Part shown: positions 47,251 through 55,194 of the stretch, one piece after another
Layout of the letters: the number at the start of each line of letters is the position of its first letter
Numbering within the stretch: position 1 is the stretch's first letter
Source: Microbacterium excoecariae
Lineage (GTDB): Bacteria > Actinomycetota > Actinomycetes > Actinomycetales > Microbacteriaceae
Direction: 5' to 3'
DNA length: 64,000 nt
Assembly: GCF_011326725.1 (NCBI RefSeq)
Contig: NZ_JAANCO010000001.1
Span: 1,054,001 to 1,118,000 of the forward strand
Notes under the pieces: generated by a model
Databases searched by the model: none
The model's input: only the letters and a program-made list of their open reading frames with translations
What the model was told of the DNA's origin: nothing
Made by a program: the position numbers and the translations under genes

Positions 47251-48117
47251 GTGGTCGAACTCCTCTACCCGGGTTATCGGGCGTACGTCGAGAACCGCAT
47301 CAAGGTGAATGATGCGATGACAGCGCTACTCGCGGGATCCCGCCTCGCTGCTCATACTCTCCAACTCACTGCCGGATCTTCCATGACTCTGGGCCAGGTG
47401 TTTCCAGCGGTCGAGCACATCGGTCGTTTCAACTTGCGTAGTGATGACGCCCGCAACTTTCTGCTCGATGCGGACTACCACCTCGCATCCGTTGCCGTGC
47501 CCTATGCCCTGGCAACACATGAAGACTTTGTGATGAGCACATTAGATCTCCTGAACGCGCACGGCAGAACGCTCGTGACACACGGACAGCAAGTCCGCGC
47601 CTGGAACATGCATGCGGTGCTCTTCGAAACTCTTGGCGTGCCTGAGCCAGACGAGTGGATGCAGTCATTTCACGTGCTGCGGGAATTGCGCAATTGCATC
47701 ACGCATGTGGGCGGCAGCGTCAGCAGTAGGCTCCGCGACGCAATCGCCGCGATGGATTCGGCCGCCAGGGCGGGCTGGGAGAGAATCAACCTGGGCTTGC
47801 CGCCGGAGTCCATCAATCAGAACGGTCGCCTCGCCCTGACGGCCGAGCACATCTTTTCGGCATTCGCTGTCACCAAGCGCCTCGGCCGCGAGATCAACAC
47901 CGCAATCGCGATCGAACTCTCCAAGGCTGAATGGGCGACGGTAGCAGTCGACGACTTTGCAGGCCAGACTACTAAGCCTCGCAACTCGTCTGGCTGGCGC
48001 CGTGCGTTGCTCGGTTTCACGCGCCAGCACTACCCAGGGCTGGGCATTGTCGAGTCGGAGCTCGAGCTGGCGGCCCGCACGCGAGGGGTGTGGACCCGCC
48101 ACCGCTGGAGCGACTAG
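47251..48117 (+). CDS. HEPN-like protein
   Basis: 288 aa, largely helical, unrecognised overall. RELRNCITHVGG (Arg147-x4-His152) fits the R-x4-6-H catalytic motif of HEPN RNases and sits in a predicted helix, with long helices before it (about 80-130). HEPN proteins act in toxin-antitoxin, abortive-infection and CRISPR systems. TAGATA at 47239 lies near the GTG start. Lower GC than the core genes fits an acquired gene. The HEPN call rests on one motif. Confidence 0.55.
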   Translation: MVELLYPGYRAYVENRIKVNDAMTALLAGSRLAAHTLQLTAGSSMTLGQVFPAVEHIGRFNLRSDDARNFLLDADYHLASVAVPYALATHEDFVMSTLDLLNAHGRTLVTHGQQVRAWNMHAVLFETLGVPEPDEWMQSFHVLRELRNCITHVGGSVSSRLRDAIAAMDSAARAGWERINLGLPPESINQNGRLALTAEHIFSAFAVTKRLGREINTAIAIELSKAEWATVAVDDFAGQTTKPRNSSGWRRALLGFTRQHYPGLGIVESELELAARTRGVWTRHRWSD

Positions 48118-48187
48118 AACGTAGGGGCTCTGTACCCATTGAGCTACGCCGGCATGTTCCGGGCCGGGAGTCGAACCCGGGTCTACC
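48114..48187 (-). other. Two tRNA-like fragments in swapped order
   Basis: Read on the minus strand, a T-arm piece (48187-48155, CCGGGTTCGACTCCCGG) is directly followed by a 5' tRNA half (48153-48114). The 5' half has GCCGGCGTAGCTCAATGGG and an anticodon-loop-like GTTCTAG (anticodon TCT, Arg). The acceptor halves do not pair, so a working permuted tRNA is unlikely. They look like remains of tRNA-targeted or phage-borne sequences. The rest of 48,118-48,460 shows no convincing gene. Confidence 0.5.
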
Positions 48188-48460
48188 TAGTTCTGTCGGA
48201 ACTCGTGGTCTTGAGCCATCGGAGCCTGCGCTCAGAGATCCGTTGTCACGAAAATGACAGCCCGCCCGCGGACGGGACGTGTCTGATCCATGATACCAGT
48301 TGTTTGCCTGCGTGGGAGTGAAAGGTCAAGGTGATCCTGTGAGTGAGTACGCGGATAGATCATCCATATGCTGACGGTTCGTGGCCGGTGATTCCTCGGC
48401 CACCGAATTGGCTGCCCGCGGTTCTGGCGATCCGTTAATCGCCGTCGCGCGAATAGCCGC

Positions 48461-48667
48461 GTGTCCTATTGGCGGGGCACCGATCACACTCCGGTTGAGC
48501 TCGTGCGAGAGCTCGGGTTTGTTGACGGGGCAAGGCCCGGGCAAGTCGTTCGCGTGTACCTTCGGTCGAAGTACCCGGATCATCCCAGGCGTCAGTGCTG
48601 GTTGCTCGACGAGGAGCAAGCGGCTGACGTTCGAGCCAAGGTTCCTCAAGCGCCGACTCGTCCGTAG
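48461..48667 (+). CDS. Small HTH-like protein (68 aa)
   Basis: 68 aa with a pattern found in small mobile-element DNA-binding proteins: ELVRELGFVDGARPGQVVRVYLRSKYPDH, then WLLDEEQAADVRAKVP. The GTG start has no clear ribosome-binding site. It could be the 3' part of a longer, decayed gene. Role unknown. Confidence 0.5.
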   Translation: MSYWRGTDHTPVELVRELGFVDGARPGQVVRVYLRSKYPDHPRRQCWLLDEEQAADVRAKVPQAPTRP

Positions 48668-48698
48668 ACCGACACCGGTTGCAATGACGGTGGTCGAG

Positions 48699-49121
48699 TC
48701 AGGCGACGTTAATGGGCGGCCGCCAGGCGGCGAGGAGCTTAGATTCGAGGCGCGCGTCGTCCTCCTTTGAATCCGTGGTGACCCACGCGACGTCGCAGCT
48801 GCGGATCCAACCTGTGACGACCGCTACTTCGCTGGACGTCATCACCGTAGGTCTGCGGCGCGTGTACGCGCGAGTCACGCCGAGTTCTCTGACCGCTACC
48901 CACGATCTGAGAGTGCTTCGATTGAGATCGAGAGATTTGCCGAGGTGGGTGCTCAACCGAGATCTGAGGTCTGAAGCCTTTCCGAGGTACACACACGCTC
49001 CGTTCCGGAACCATGCGTAGGCGCCTGGACCGTCAGGGATATCAGTGCGACGCAAGTCGCCGGCCGGGCGCCTTGGTTGCGTGAGTACGTCATCCCACTC
49101 CGGCACCGTAGAGCTGGTCAT
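48699..49121 (-). CDS. GIY-YIG nuclease family protein
   Basis: 140 aa. GPGAYAWFRNGACVYLGKASDLRSRL carries the GIY-YIG half motifs (GAY and VYLG), followed by the conserved Arg. The C-terminal ARLESKLLAAWRPPIN supplies the usual Glu and Asn. Single-domain GIY-YIG nucleases occur in mobile elements and repair or restriction. It is convergent with the small HTH gene. Confidence 0.72.
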   Translation of the reverse strand: MTSSTVPEWDDVLTQPRRPAGDLRRTDIPDGPGAYAWFRNGACVYLGKASDLRSRLSTHLGKSLDLNRSTLRSWVAVRELGVTRAYTRRRPTVMTSSEVAVVTGWIRSCDVAWVTTDSKEDDARLESKLLAAWRPPINVA

Positions 49122-49130
49122 GTCGCCAGG

Positions 49131-49445
49131 TTAGCGATCGCGTGGGAGATCAGGAGCCTGGGACGGTAGCCGATCCCCGTACGCGCGGCGCCCGCTCAGG
49201 CGACCGCAACGTGCATCGTCGACGCCTAGGCGAGCACCCTTGTTTGCGATCACGCAGATCAGAGCGCAATAAACGTTCCACCGTCCGGGTTGATCGGGGC
49301 CGTCGTCGAGCTCGCCTATCGGAGCAGATGCATCTACCGATGAGGCCAAGGTGTCGTTCGATACTCCCGGCTCGCCGAGCTGCTCCCGCAGCCAGACCGC
49401 GGTCCGGTCGGTTGCCTTGAGCGACTTGGGTGCTGCCACATTCAT
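49131..49445 (-). CDS. Uncertain small protein, possibly a gene fragment
   Basis: 104 aa starting MNVAAPKSLKATDRTAVWLR, directly upstream of the GIY-YIG gene on the same strand. The first ~70 residues look protein-like (hydrophobic NVYCALICVIANKGARLG); the last 30 look like frame noise. It may be a truncated partner of the GIY-YIG gene. No family recognised. Confidence 0.32.
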   Translation of the reverse strand: MNVAAPKSLKATDRTAVWLREQLGEPGVSNDTLASSVDASAPIGELDDGPDQPGRWNVYCALICVIANKGARLGVDDARCGRLSGRRAYGDRLPSQAPDLPRDR

Positions 49446-49543
49446 CGATATCGGCGGCCAAGGACGAAGGCATGCCGGACGGTGGCAAGTTGACGGTCCT
49501 TACCGCGAGGATGAGCATATAGGCATATAGGAAGGGACTGTCA

Positions 49544-51169
49544 ATGCAGCTCATGTACGTTGTCGAACTTGTTGTGGAAGGCGAGGACTCGTTTGATCGC
49601 GTTTCTACGCACATCGCCGACTGGTTGAGTGGTCCGCGAGCATGGCTGTCGCCTTCCGATTTCGCTACGACCGGATCCCGCGAGCTATCGCCGGCACGGA
49701 CACCGGATGGAAGCTACCCAAGACACGGCGACTGGGAGGTGCTCGAGTCAGGAAGCAACCGGGCACTCAAACTGGTGGTCTCCCAGGCTGTTGGTACCGA
49801 TCTTGAGCTCTCGACGCGCGTGTCCGTCACCCACGTCGACGGGGTGGTCCGATTCAGGGTCGGCATCGGACGCGAGACCACGAACCAGCGGCTCGTCCCC
49901 GTCGGCGCGACCGACATCTTCCAGCCCGGCATTCTGCGCTCTCTCGATCAAGACGAGGGACTCACACTTCGCGCCGAAGGCCAGCTCGTCAATCGGCGCT
50001 ACATCCCAGTGAAGACGGCGGCCGAAGCCGGTGCGGTCGCCGAAATCCTTGCAAGCGAGGACCGCCTACCTCTTGCGCTCGTCCATGTCCGATCGACTGA
50101 CACATGGAACCTTGCGAAGGAGTTGTCTCGGAAACTTCTCGGCCTCGTGCGGACCGTCACCCTGAACTTCGAGACGGCTCGCGTGATCGGGGAAGCACAT
50201 TCCGAGCTGCGTGTGCCGTTCGGCGGGCTTGCGATCGCATGGCCAGGTCTGGGTACGGCCCCGCTCACGCTCTCGGCTGAGAGGCTGAACGAGCTCGGCG
50301 TCGAAGAAGTCCGTCGAGTGCTAACCCAAAGGCTCGGCGCGCTGGCCGCACTCGGCAACGGTGAGGACCGCGCATGGAGACGTGTGCGATCCCTCGCCGA
50401 GAACACCCGTCTTCTAGAACTCTCCGAGGAGGCCTCACGAGCACGCGAGGGCGGCGACACCGCGGGCGAGATCTCAGCACTGAAGCAACAGGTTGAGGCG
50501 CTCGAAGCGGCAAAGGCAGAGTTCGAAGTCATCGGCGAGGAGGCGCTCCAGCAAGCCGATCGAAGCGCTCGGTTGGCTCGTCAGCTTGAGTCGGAACGAA
50601 ACCAGGCGCGCGAGGAAGCAGCGATGTGGCAGTCTTCCTATGCAGATCTCTCTGCTGGCAAGGCCGTCGAGGCACCCGCGCCCCAGAACGCATGGGCTGC
50701 CATCCCGGTGCTCGTACCGCGGTCCGACCCCGGGCCAACATTCCTCGCGATCACCGACGCGGCTTCGGAGCGCATCGTCTTCACGGACCGTGCGAACAAG
50801 TCGTGGTCAGAGATCGACTATCCCGAGCCGGAGGACATGACGGAGAAGCTCATTCTCCTCGCGCGTGCCGCTGTGGTGCTTTACGACGGCGAGGTGAAGA
50901 GCATTCCACTCCTTGACGACTGGCTAAAGGAGAACTTCGGATTGACCGTCGCGCTGACTGACCAGACCATCTCGAAATGGAAGCGGAAGGAGATGCGCTG
51001 GCTGAACGAGTTCGAGTTCGAGGACGAGACGCTCAATGCAACGCCCCACGTGAAGGTTCGCGACGCGGTCAAGTTCAACGAGTGTGGCCGCATCCATTTC
51101 GCACTCGAGGGGAAGGGTAAGAAGGGCCGTTTGGTGGTCCAACACGTTGGAGTCAAGACATACGAGTGA
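49544..51169 (+). CDS. Uncharacterised 541-aa protein with coiled coil, island cargo
   Basis: 541 aa, not recognised. Residues ~1-170 are beta-rich. Residues ~170-250 contain VHVRSTDTWNLAKELSRKL and FGGLAIAWPGLG, a pattern I associate with large uncharacterised proteins of actinobacterial accessory regions. Residues ~300-365 form a coiled coil. The C-terminus (about 430-541) has a compact domain ending GRIHFALEGKGKKGRLVVQH. AGGAAGGGA precedes the ATG, after a tandem GCATATAG repeat (49515-49530). The setting between a nuclease and a TIR-like operon suggests defence; this is inference. Confidence 0.7.
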   Translation: MQLMYVVELVVEGEDSFDRVSTHIADWLSGPRAWLSPSDFATTGSRELSPARTPDGSYPRHGDWEVLESGSNRALKLVVSQAVGTDLELSTRVSVTHVDGVVRFRVGIGRETTNQRLVPVGATDIFQPGILRSLDQDEGLTLRAEGQLVNRRYIPVKTAAEAGAVAEILASEDRLPLALVHVRSTDTWNLAKELSRKLLGLVRTVTLNFETARVIGEAHSELRVPFGGLAIAWPGLGTAPLTLSAERLNELGVEEVRRVLTQRLGALAALGNGEDRAWRRVRSLAENTRLLELSEEASRAREGGDTAGEISALKQQVEALEAAKAEFEVIGEEALQQADRSARLARQLESERNQAREEAAMWQSSYADLSAGKAVEAPAPQNAWAAIPVLVPRSDPGPTFLAITDAASERIVFTDRANKSWSEIDYPEPEDMTEKLILLARAAVVLYDGEVKSIPLLDDWLKENFGLTVALTDQTISKWKRKEMRWLNEFEFEDETLNATPHVKVRDAVKFNECGRIHFALEGKGKKGRLVVQHVGVKTYE

Positions 51170-51302
51170 CGCCTGTGCACGAGGGGGCCACGTCTCATTC
51201 ATACGCATACCGCGGTCCTCCAACGGGCATCGCCCGGGAGGGGGAGCGTTGCGTGCGCGCGGGTGAGTCGGCGGACCGCAGTTCCTTCATCAGCGCGCCC
51301 CG

Positions 51303-51480
51303 CTACTGGCGTGCGGGATCGCGGCGGCGCAAGCCGGCGAAGCCGATCGCCAGGAAGAGGAGGGGGAGGAGTGTGATCCAGAGGAGGCCCCACAGTCGGC
51401 GTCGGGGTCGGTGACGTTGGGGATGTGCCAGAACGGTGGGAGCGAGTCACGCCCGGTGGCGTGGGTGTCATGGATCGGCT
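51303..51480 (-). pseudogene. Remnant of a membrane protein C-terminus
   Basis: Read on the minus strand, a frame ending at 51303 gives LWGLLWITLLPLLFLAIGFA then LRRRDPARQ and stop, a clear membrane segment with basic flank. The sequence just before it continues in another frame (SLPPFWHIPNVTDPDAD), suggesting a frameshifted gene end. No intact gene is visible in 51,170-51,631. Confidence 0.4.
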
Positions 51481-51631
51481 AGACCTGCGGACGCCGTACG
51501 AGACTTCTCGACGGTTCGGTTTCGAGGCAGGCGTTATGAGGTAGAGGAAGCAGGACTGATCCCAGAATCGCCCGTATTCTCTTAGAAGACGCTCAATTCG
51601 CCAAGCACAGAGTTCGTGTGCCGGGTAGTGC

Positions 51632-52489
51632 TCACACCTTCCCGATTCGCAGATCATCTGTAAGCCAGTCCTGCACACGATCATGGACAGCGCTCTCATC
51701 TGAGAGGTCCACGGACTTGTAGATCATGCCAACAAAGTCGGTGGGCATCTTCTCGATAGATCCGTCCTTCAGAAGCGCGACTCGACGTCCGGTCATGATC
51801 ATCGCGCCGACCTCGGTCACCAGGTTGTAGTTCAGCCCTCGCTCAACTCGATCCTCGAAGAAGCCGATGCCGTAGCGTGAGCCCCACATGTGGGCCATAA
51901 CATTGGCCCACACATCGTCGATGATCGCTCGATCTGAAGCGAGGTGAAAGTCCAGGCCGTTCTCGGCGCAGACCTCACGTGCGACGGCGAGCGCGCGTCC
52001 GACCGGGTCCTTGGTTCCAGCCTTCGCGTCCGGAAACCTCGTCATGCCGAACACGTTCGTGTCAAAGGGATGGTCCGCCAGGAATCCGCGAAGAGGTTGG
52101 ATCAGTGCGGGCGGCGCGAGCGTGTACGGAACCAGGGCGGTTTGAGTGTCGCCAACCACCGGCGCGTTCGCGGCGGCGCTCTCAGCGATGAGCGTTACCA
52201 GATCCAGCCCTGAGAGCTTCGCTGATACAGCCTCTCGACCGAGGGGCGTTATCTTATAGCGCCCGACCCCCGGTACGGGCGTCACGACCTTCTTTGCCCT
52301 GAGCGACGCGAATACATTGCTCATCTTGGCGGGAGGGGGGAGTGCGAAGTCATTGAACAGCGCGCTTACCGCAGCGGGGGTGACGATCTTGTCTGGATCA
52401 CGATCGGCGGCAAGAGACGCCAGGACAAGCGATTGTGATTGAAGATCGAGCTTCTGGAGGCGAAGGGCGACAGGATCATGGCTCGCCAT
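51632..52489 (-). CDS. Winged-helix plus TIR-like effector protein
   Basis: 285 aa. Residues ~5-95 look like a winged helix (ALFNDFALPPPAKMSNVFASLRAKKVV then GVGRYKITPLGREAV). Residues ~125-285 resemble TIR-like or nucleoside 2-deoxyribosyltransferase-like nucleotide-binding domains: NVFGMTRFPD, DDVWANVMAHMWGSRYGIGFFE, YNLVTEVGAMIMTGRRVALLKD (candidate catalytic Glu in TEVGAM) and a D-rich end. Such effectors cleave NAD or nucleotides in defence systems. It lies 4 nt after the partner gene. Family named from motifs only. Confidence 0.65.
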   Translation of the reverse strand: MASHDPVALRLQKLDLQSQSLVLASLAADRDPDKIVTPAAVSALFNDFALPPPAKMSNVFASLRAKKVVTPVPGVGRYKITPLGREAVSAKLSGLDLVTLIAESAAANAPVVGDTQTALVPYTLAPPALIQPLRGFLADHPFDTNVFGMTRFPDAKAGTKDPVGRALAVAREVCAENGLDFHLASDRAIIDDVWANVMAHMWGSRYGIGFFEDRVERGLNYNLVTEVGAMIMTGRRVALLKDGSIEKMPTDFVGMIYKSVDLSDESAVHDRVQDWLTDDLRIGKV

Positions 52490-52493
52490 TCGG

Positions 52494-53363
52494 TCAGGCC
52501 TCCGCGGCAAGGGACTTGAGGTGTTCGATGCCCTCGTCCGTGATCTTGATGGACTTGTCCAGCGTCGAGCGCGTCGCGTAACCGGGTGCCTTCGCGGTGT
52601 TGAACGCGCCCGTAAGATTCCCCGTAGGAATGCCAGTGCCGATGTGGTCGGTGATCCAAGCAATCTCCTTGTTGGAAAGGCCCTTGCGGTCGTGCTTCTC
52701 ACGCATGTAGTTGACTACCCAGAGCAGGCGGTCCTTCTCCGACTTCATCTTGGAGTACTGCGGGAAGCCCTCGAGCGTGGACCGGAACTCATCGACATCG
52801 GACAGGGTCTCTGGCTTGGTGGTCTTCGCCTTGCCGGGGGTCTTCTTCGCGCCGCGGGACCGGCCACCGTTCCCGTTCGAGCCCTTGGGGAACACGAAGT
52901 CGCCGCCGAAGATCTTGTCGATCTTGTTGTTGAGATAGTACTCGCCAGGCGCTTCATCGGACTCAAAGATCCATCCGGCGGAGATTGCGGCGTTGAGGTC
53001 GCGAGTGAAGTTTGCCGGCTGGGTCTCGCGGGCACGCCGGAAGGCCGACTTGACGTCGTCGATCTTGAACGTCTCGCCGCCGTCCTGGAGCACGTATGCC
53101 CCGAGTGCGACGATCTTCTCCGGATTCTTCGTGGCGCCCGAGACGTCGAGCGCGTCTCGCGGATTGCTGATCTTGTTCGTGGAGGTTGAGGATGCAGGAG
53201 AGGCCTGCTCCTGCGCAGGGATCTGGATTCCGAACGCACTGGTGGTGGCCTCAGCCTCATCAGAGTTCAGGAACGTGATGATCCGAGCCGCCTGGGCGAT
53301 CGAGATCTCGTCGGTGTATGCCACCTTGCCGGTAATGCTGATCTTGGTCGTATTGTCTGACAT
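52494..53363 (-). CDS. Tandem winged-helix-like protein, partner of the TIR-like effector
   Basis: 289 aa. A short N-terminal strand-helix unit (KISITGKVAYTDEISIAQAA) and a Ser/Thr-rich linker are followed by two helical domains. The first (about 68-140) contains FKIDDVKSAFRRARETQPANFTRDL, winged-helix-like; the second (about 185-289) contains LSNKEIAWITDHIGTGIP and TRSTLDKSIKITDEGIEHLKSL. A Gly/Lys-rich linker (about 160-182) lies between. Likely nucleic-acid-binding sensor or regulator. First gene of the operon with an AT-rich promoter and inverted repeat. Confidence 0.65.
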   Translation of the reverse strand: MSDNTTKISITGKVAYTDEISIAQAARIITFLNSDEAEATTSAFGIQIPAQEQASPASSTSTNKISNPRDALDVSGATKNPEKIVALGAYVLQDGGETFKIDDVKSAFRRARETQPANFTRDLNAAISAGWIFESDEAPGEYYLNNKIDKIFGGDFVFPKGSNGNGGRSRGAKKTPGKAKTTKPETLSDVDEFRSTLEGFPQYSKMKSEKDRLLWVVNYMREKHDRKGLSNKEIAWITDHIGTGIPTGNLTGAFNTAKAPGYATRSTLDKSIKITDEGIEHLKSLAAEA

Positions 53364-53370
53364 GCCTACC

Positions 53371-53391
53371 AGTATAGCGCATGATTATACT
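53371..53391. promoter_or_regulatory. Inverted repeat and -10 box of the TIR-like operon
   Basis: AGTATA (53371-53376) and TATACT (53386-53391) form a perfect inverted repeat with a 9-nt spacer. On the minus strand TATACT (53376-53371) stands 7 nt before the ATG at 53363, and TATAAT (53390-53385) lies just upstream. An operator overlapping a promoter fits autoregulation by the winged-helix protein. The AT-rich boxes contrast with the host style. Confidence 0.55.
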
Positions 53392-53509
53392 ATGGTGCGG
53401 ATGTCAAACATTACGACATTCATGGTTCGTCAATTCACTTGTCACTTCGGTGGGTGCAGCGCCCTTTGGCGGGTCGCAGTGTTGGAGGAAGCGTCCGCCC
53501 GAAGGGTGC

Positions 53510-53761
53510 ATCCTCGAGGACGTGGCGAGGGCGTTCGCCGATGTCCCGTTGTCCCGCACGCCCTCACACGAGGACTGGCAACGCGCGTCGCGCCGCTGGA
53601 AGAAGACCCTCGAACAGCGCAGGCGCAGCCTCGAGAAGCTCGAGCAGGAACTCACGGGGTGCATCGGGTGCGGGTGCCTCTCCATGCGAGCATGCACGCT
53701 TCTCAACCCCGACGATCACCTCGGCGAAACCGGCGCCGGCGCGCGCCGCATCCCGCTGTGA
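53510..53761 (+). pseudogene. soxR: Truncated soxR (C-terminal part)
   Basis: The frame matches only the C-terminal half of SoxR. It has ILEDVARAFADVPLSRTP, the dimerisation helix and the [2Fe-2S] cluster cysteines in GCIGCGCLSMRAC, followed by LLNPDD. The N-terminal MerR-type DNA-binding domain (about 60 residues) is missing; upstream sequence is unrelated. A deletion or insertion at the island edge has probably destroyed the gene. Confidence 0.8.
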
Positions 53762-53926
53762 TCCCGACGGAGACGGCGATCCGTGAGTGGACGAAGTCCT
53801 TGCGGCGTTCTCGCGGAGTGCGGCACACCACGCGTGGCGCTGCTCGATACTCGAGCGGCTGCCCCCTCTGCACGCGCCTCACAGGGGCCGGGCGAGCGCG
53901 CCTCCGGCCCCACGGGCGCTCAGGCG

Positions 53927-55093
53927 TCACGCGCGAGGCGTATCGGCGGCGCGGGGGAAGGGCGCAAGGACGACGAGCATGCCGACCGCGACGAGTGCGG
54001 TGTAGCCCGTGAAGATCTGCGCGAGGGTGCCAGTGCCGGTGAACTGGCCCGCAACAAGCGCGGGGAACGCCGCGCCGCTATAGGAGATCACGTACACGGC
54101 AGCGAGAGTCGCGCCGCGCTCGGAGGGTCGGGCGTGTCTGAGCATGGCGCCCGTGCCGGCCGACGCGGTCGTGCCCTGCGCGACCGCCGCGATCAAGCTG
54201 GCGAGCAGGAAGGATATGATCGAGCCGAGGAGCAGGGACGCGAGAGCGGTCGCGATGGCCAGGGCGAACACGACGATGCCGATGCGCACCGCCCGTCGCG
54301 GTCCGAGGCGGCCCGCGATCGGTCCGCCGAGGGGGCCGGCGATCATGATGGAAGAGAACACCGATGCCGCCACGAGCGCATTGTCGCTCCCCAGATATTC
54401 CGCGGTGATCGTCGGGGCGAATGCCTGATATGCACCACCCATGCTCCACGTCGCGAAGGCGGCGGCGCCGATCGCGAATAACAGCCGGCCCGTGCCGCGC
54501 GGCGCGGACACGCGCGGGAGGAGCGACCGGAGGGCGCCGGGTGCGGGCGCCACGGTCTCGCGAACTGACGCGCTGGCGACTGCCGCGGCCAGGAGTAGCG
54601 CGGATATCGCGGCAAACGGCACCAGTCGAGGCAGGGGAGCGATCTGAACAAGGGTCCCCGAGATCAGGGCGCCCGCCGGGATGCCGAACATCGGCCCGCT
54701 TCCGGTGATCATCGTCGGCAGCCACGCCGGGCGTTCAGGCGCAACATCGACAACGTACGCGCCGATGGCCGAGGCGGCCAGGCCGGATGCGACCCCCTGC
54801 AGGAGCCGGGCGACCCCGAGGACGCCCGAGCCGTCCACCTGAGTCATGAGCGCGACGCCCGCCGACGCGATCAGGAGAGCCGCGATCGTGACGGGCTTTC
54901 GGCCGACGTGGTCCGAGAGGCGTCCCAGCAACAGGAGCGAGAACAGCGTGCCTGCGAAGTATGCGACGGCATCCACGGCGAGGTCGCCCGTCGTCACGCC
55001 GTCCTCTGCGCGGTACGTCTCATAGAGAGGAATCGGAGATCCCGCGGCGGCGAAGACGAGGATGAAACTCACGGCGACGATCGCGAACTGCAT
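53927..55093 (-). CDS. MFS transporter
   Basis: 388 aa with twelve hydrophobic segments. The loop 2-3 signature is GRLSDHVGRKPVTI. Similar to drug or sugar efflux permeases. The ATG at 55093 is preferred; a GTG at 55114 would add seven residues. It lies next to the soxR remnant, and SoxR often controls efflux pumps, so the two may once have been linked. Substrate unknown. Confidence 0.85.
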   Translation of the reverse strand: MQFAIVAVSFILVFAAAGSPIPLYETYRAEDGVTTGDLAVDAVAYFAGTLFSLLLLGRLSDHVGRKPVTIAALLIASAGVALMTQVDGSGVLGVARLLQGVASGLAASAIGAYVVDVAPERPAWLPTMITGSGPMFGIPAGALISGTLVQIAPLPRLVPFAAISALLLAAAVASASVRETVAPAPGALRSLLPRVSAPRGTGRLLFAIGAAAFATWSMGGAYQAFAPTITAEYLGSDNALVAASVFSSIMIAGPLGGPIAGRLGPRRAVRIGIVVFALAIATALASLLLGSIISFLLASLIAAVAQGTTASAGTGAMLRHARPSERGATLAAVYVISYSGAAFPALVAGQFTGTGTLAQIFTGYTALVAVGMLVVLAPFPRAADTPRA

Positions 55094-55181
55094 ACATCGA
55101 GTAGATCCCCTCACGTGCCGGCCGGGGAGTCACGGCGATGAGGTGTACTGGGAGGCCCTGCTTTCCGGGCCGGCGACGGCG

Positions 55182-55187
55182 TAGGTT
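55182..55187 (+). promoter_or_regulatory. -10 element TAGGTT, leaderless promoter
   Basis: TAGGTT lies 7 nt before the ATG at 55195. Confidence 0.5.
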
Positions 55188-55194
55188 CGAGGTC

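Noticed and set aside
48114-48240. A working permuted tRNA or tmRNA gene
   Set aside because: The acceptor halves do not pair, the variable loop would be too short, and no tmRNA tag sequence or 5' end is seen.
50881-51699. Several 60-166-codon frames around 50.9-51.7 kb on both strands
   Set aside because: Translations are Arg/Pro/Ser-rich noise overlapping real genes or the remnant; only the transmembrane piece at 51,303-51,480 looks protein-like.
52521-53189. A 222-codon plus-strand frame opposite the winged-helix gene
   Set aside because: It is antisense to a gene with clear domains, a promoter and an operon partner, and its own translation has no family match.
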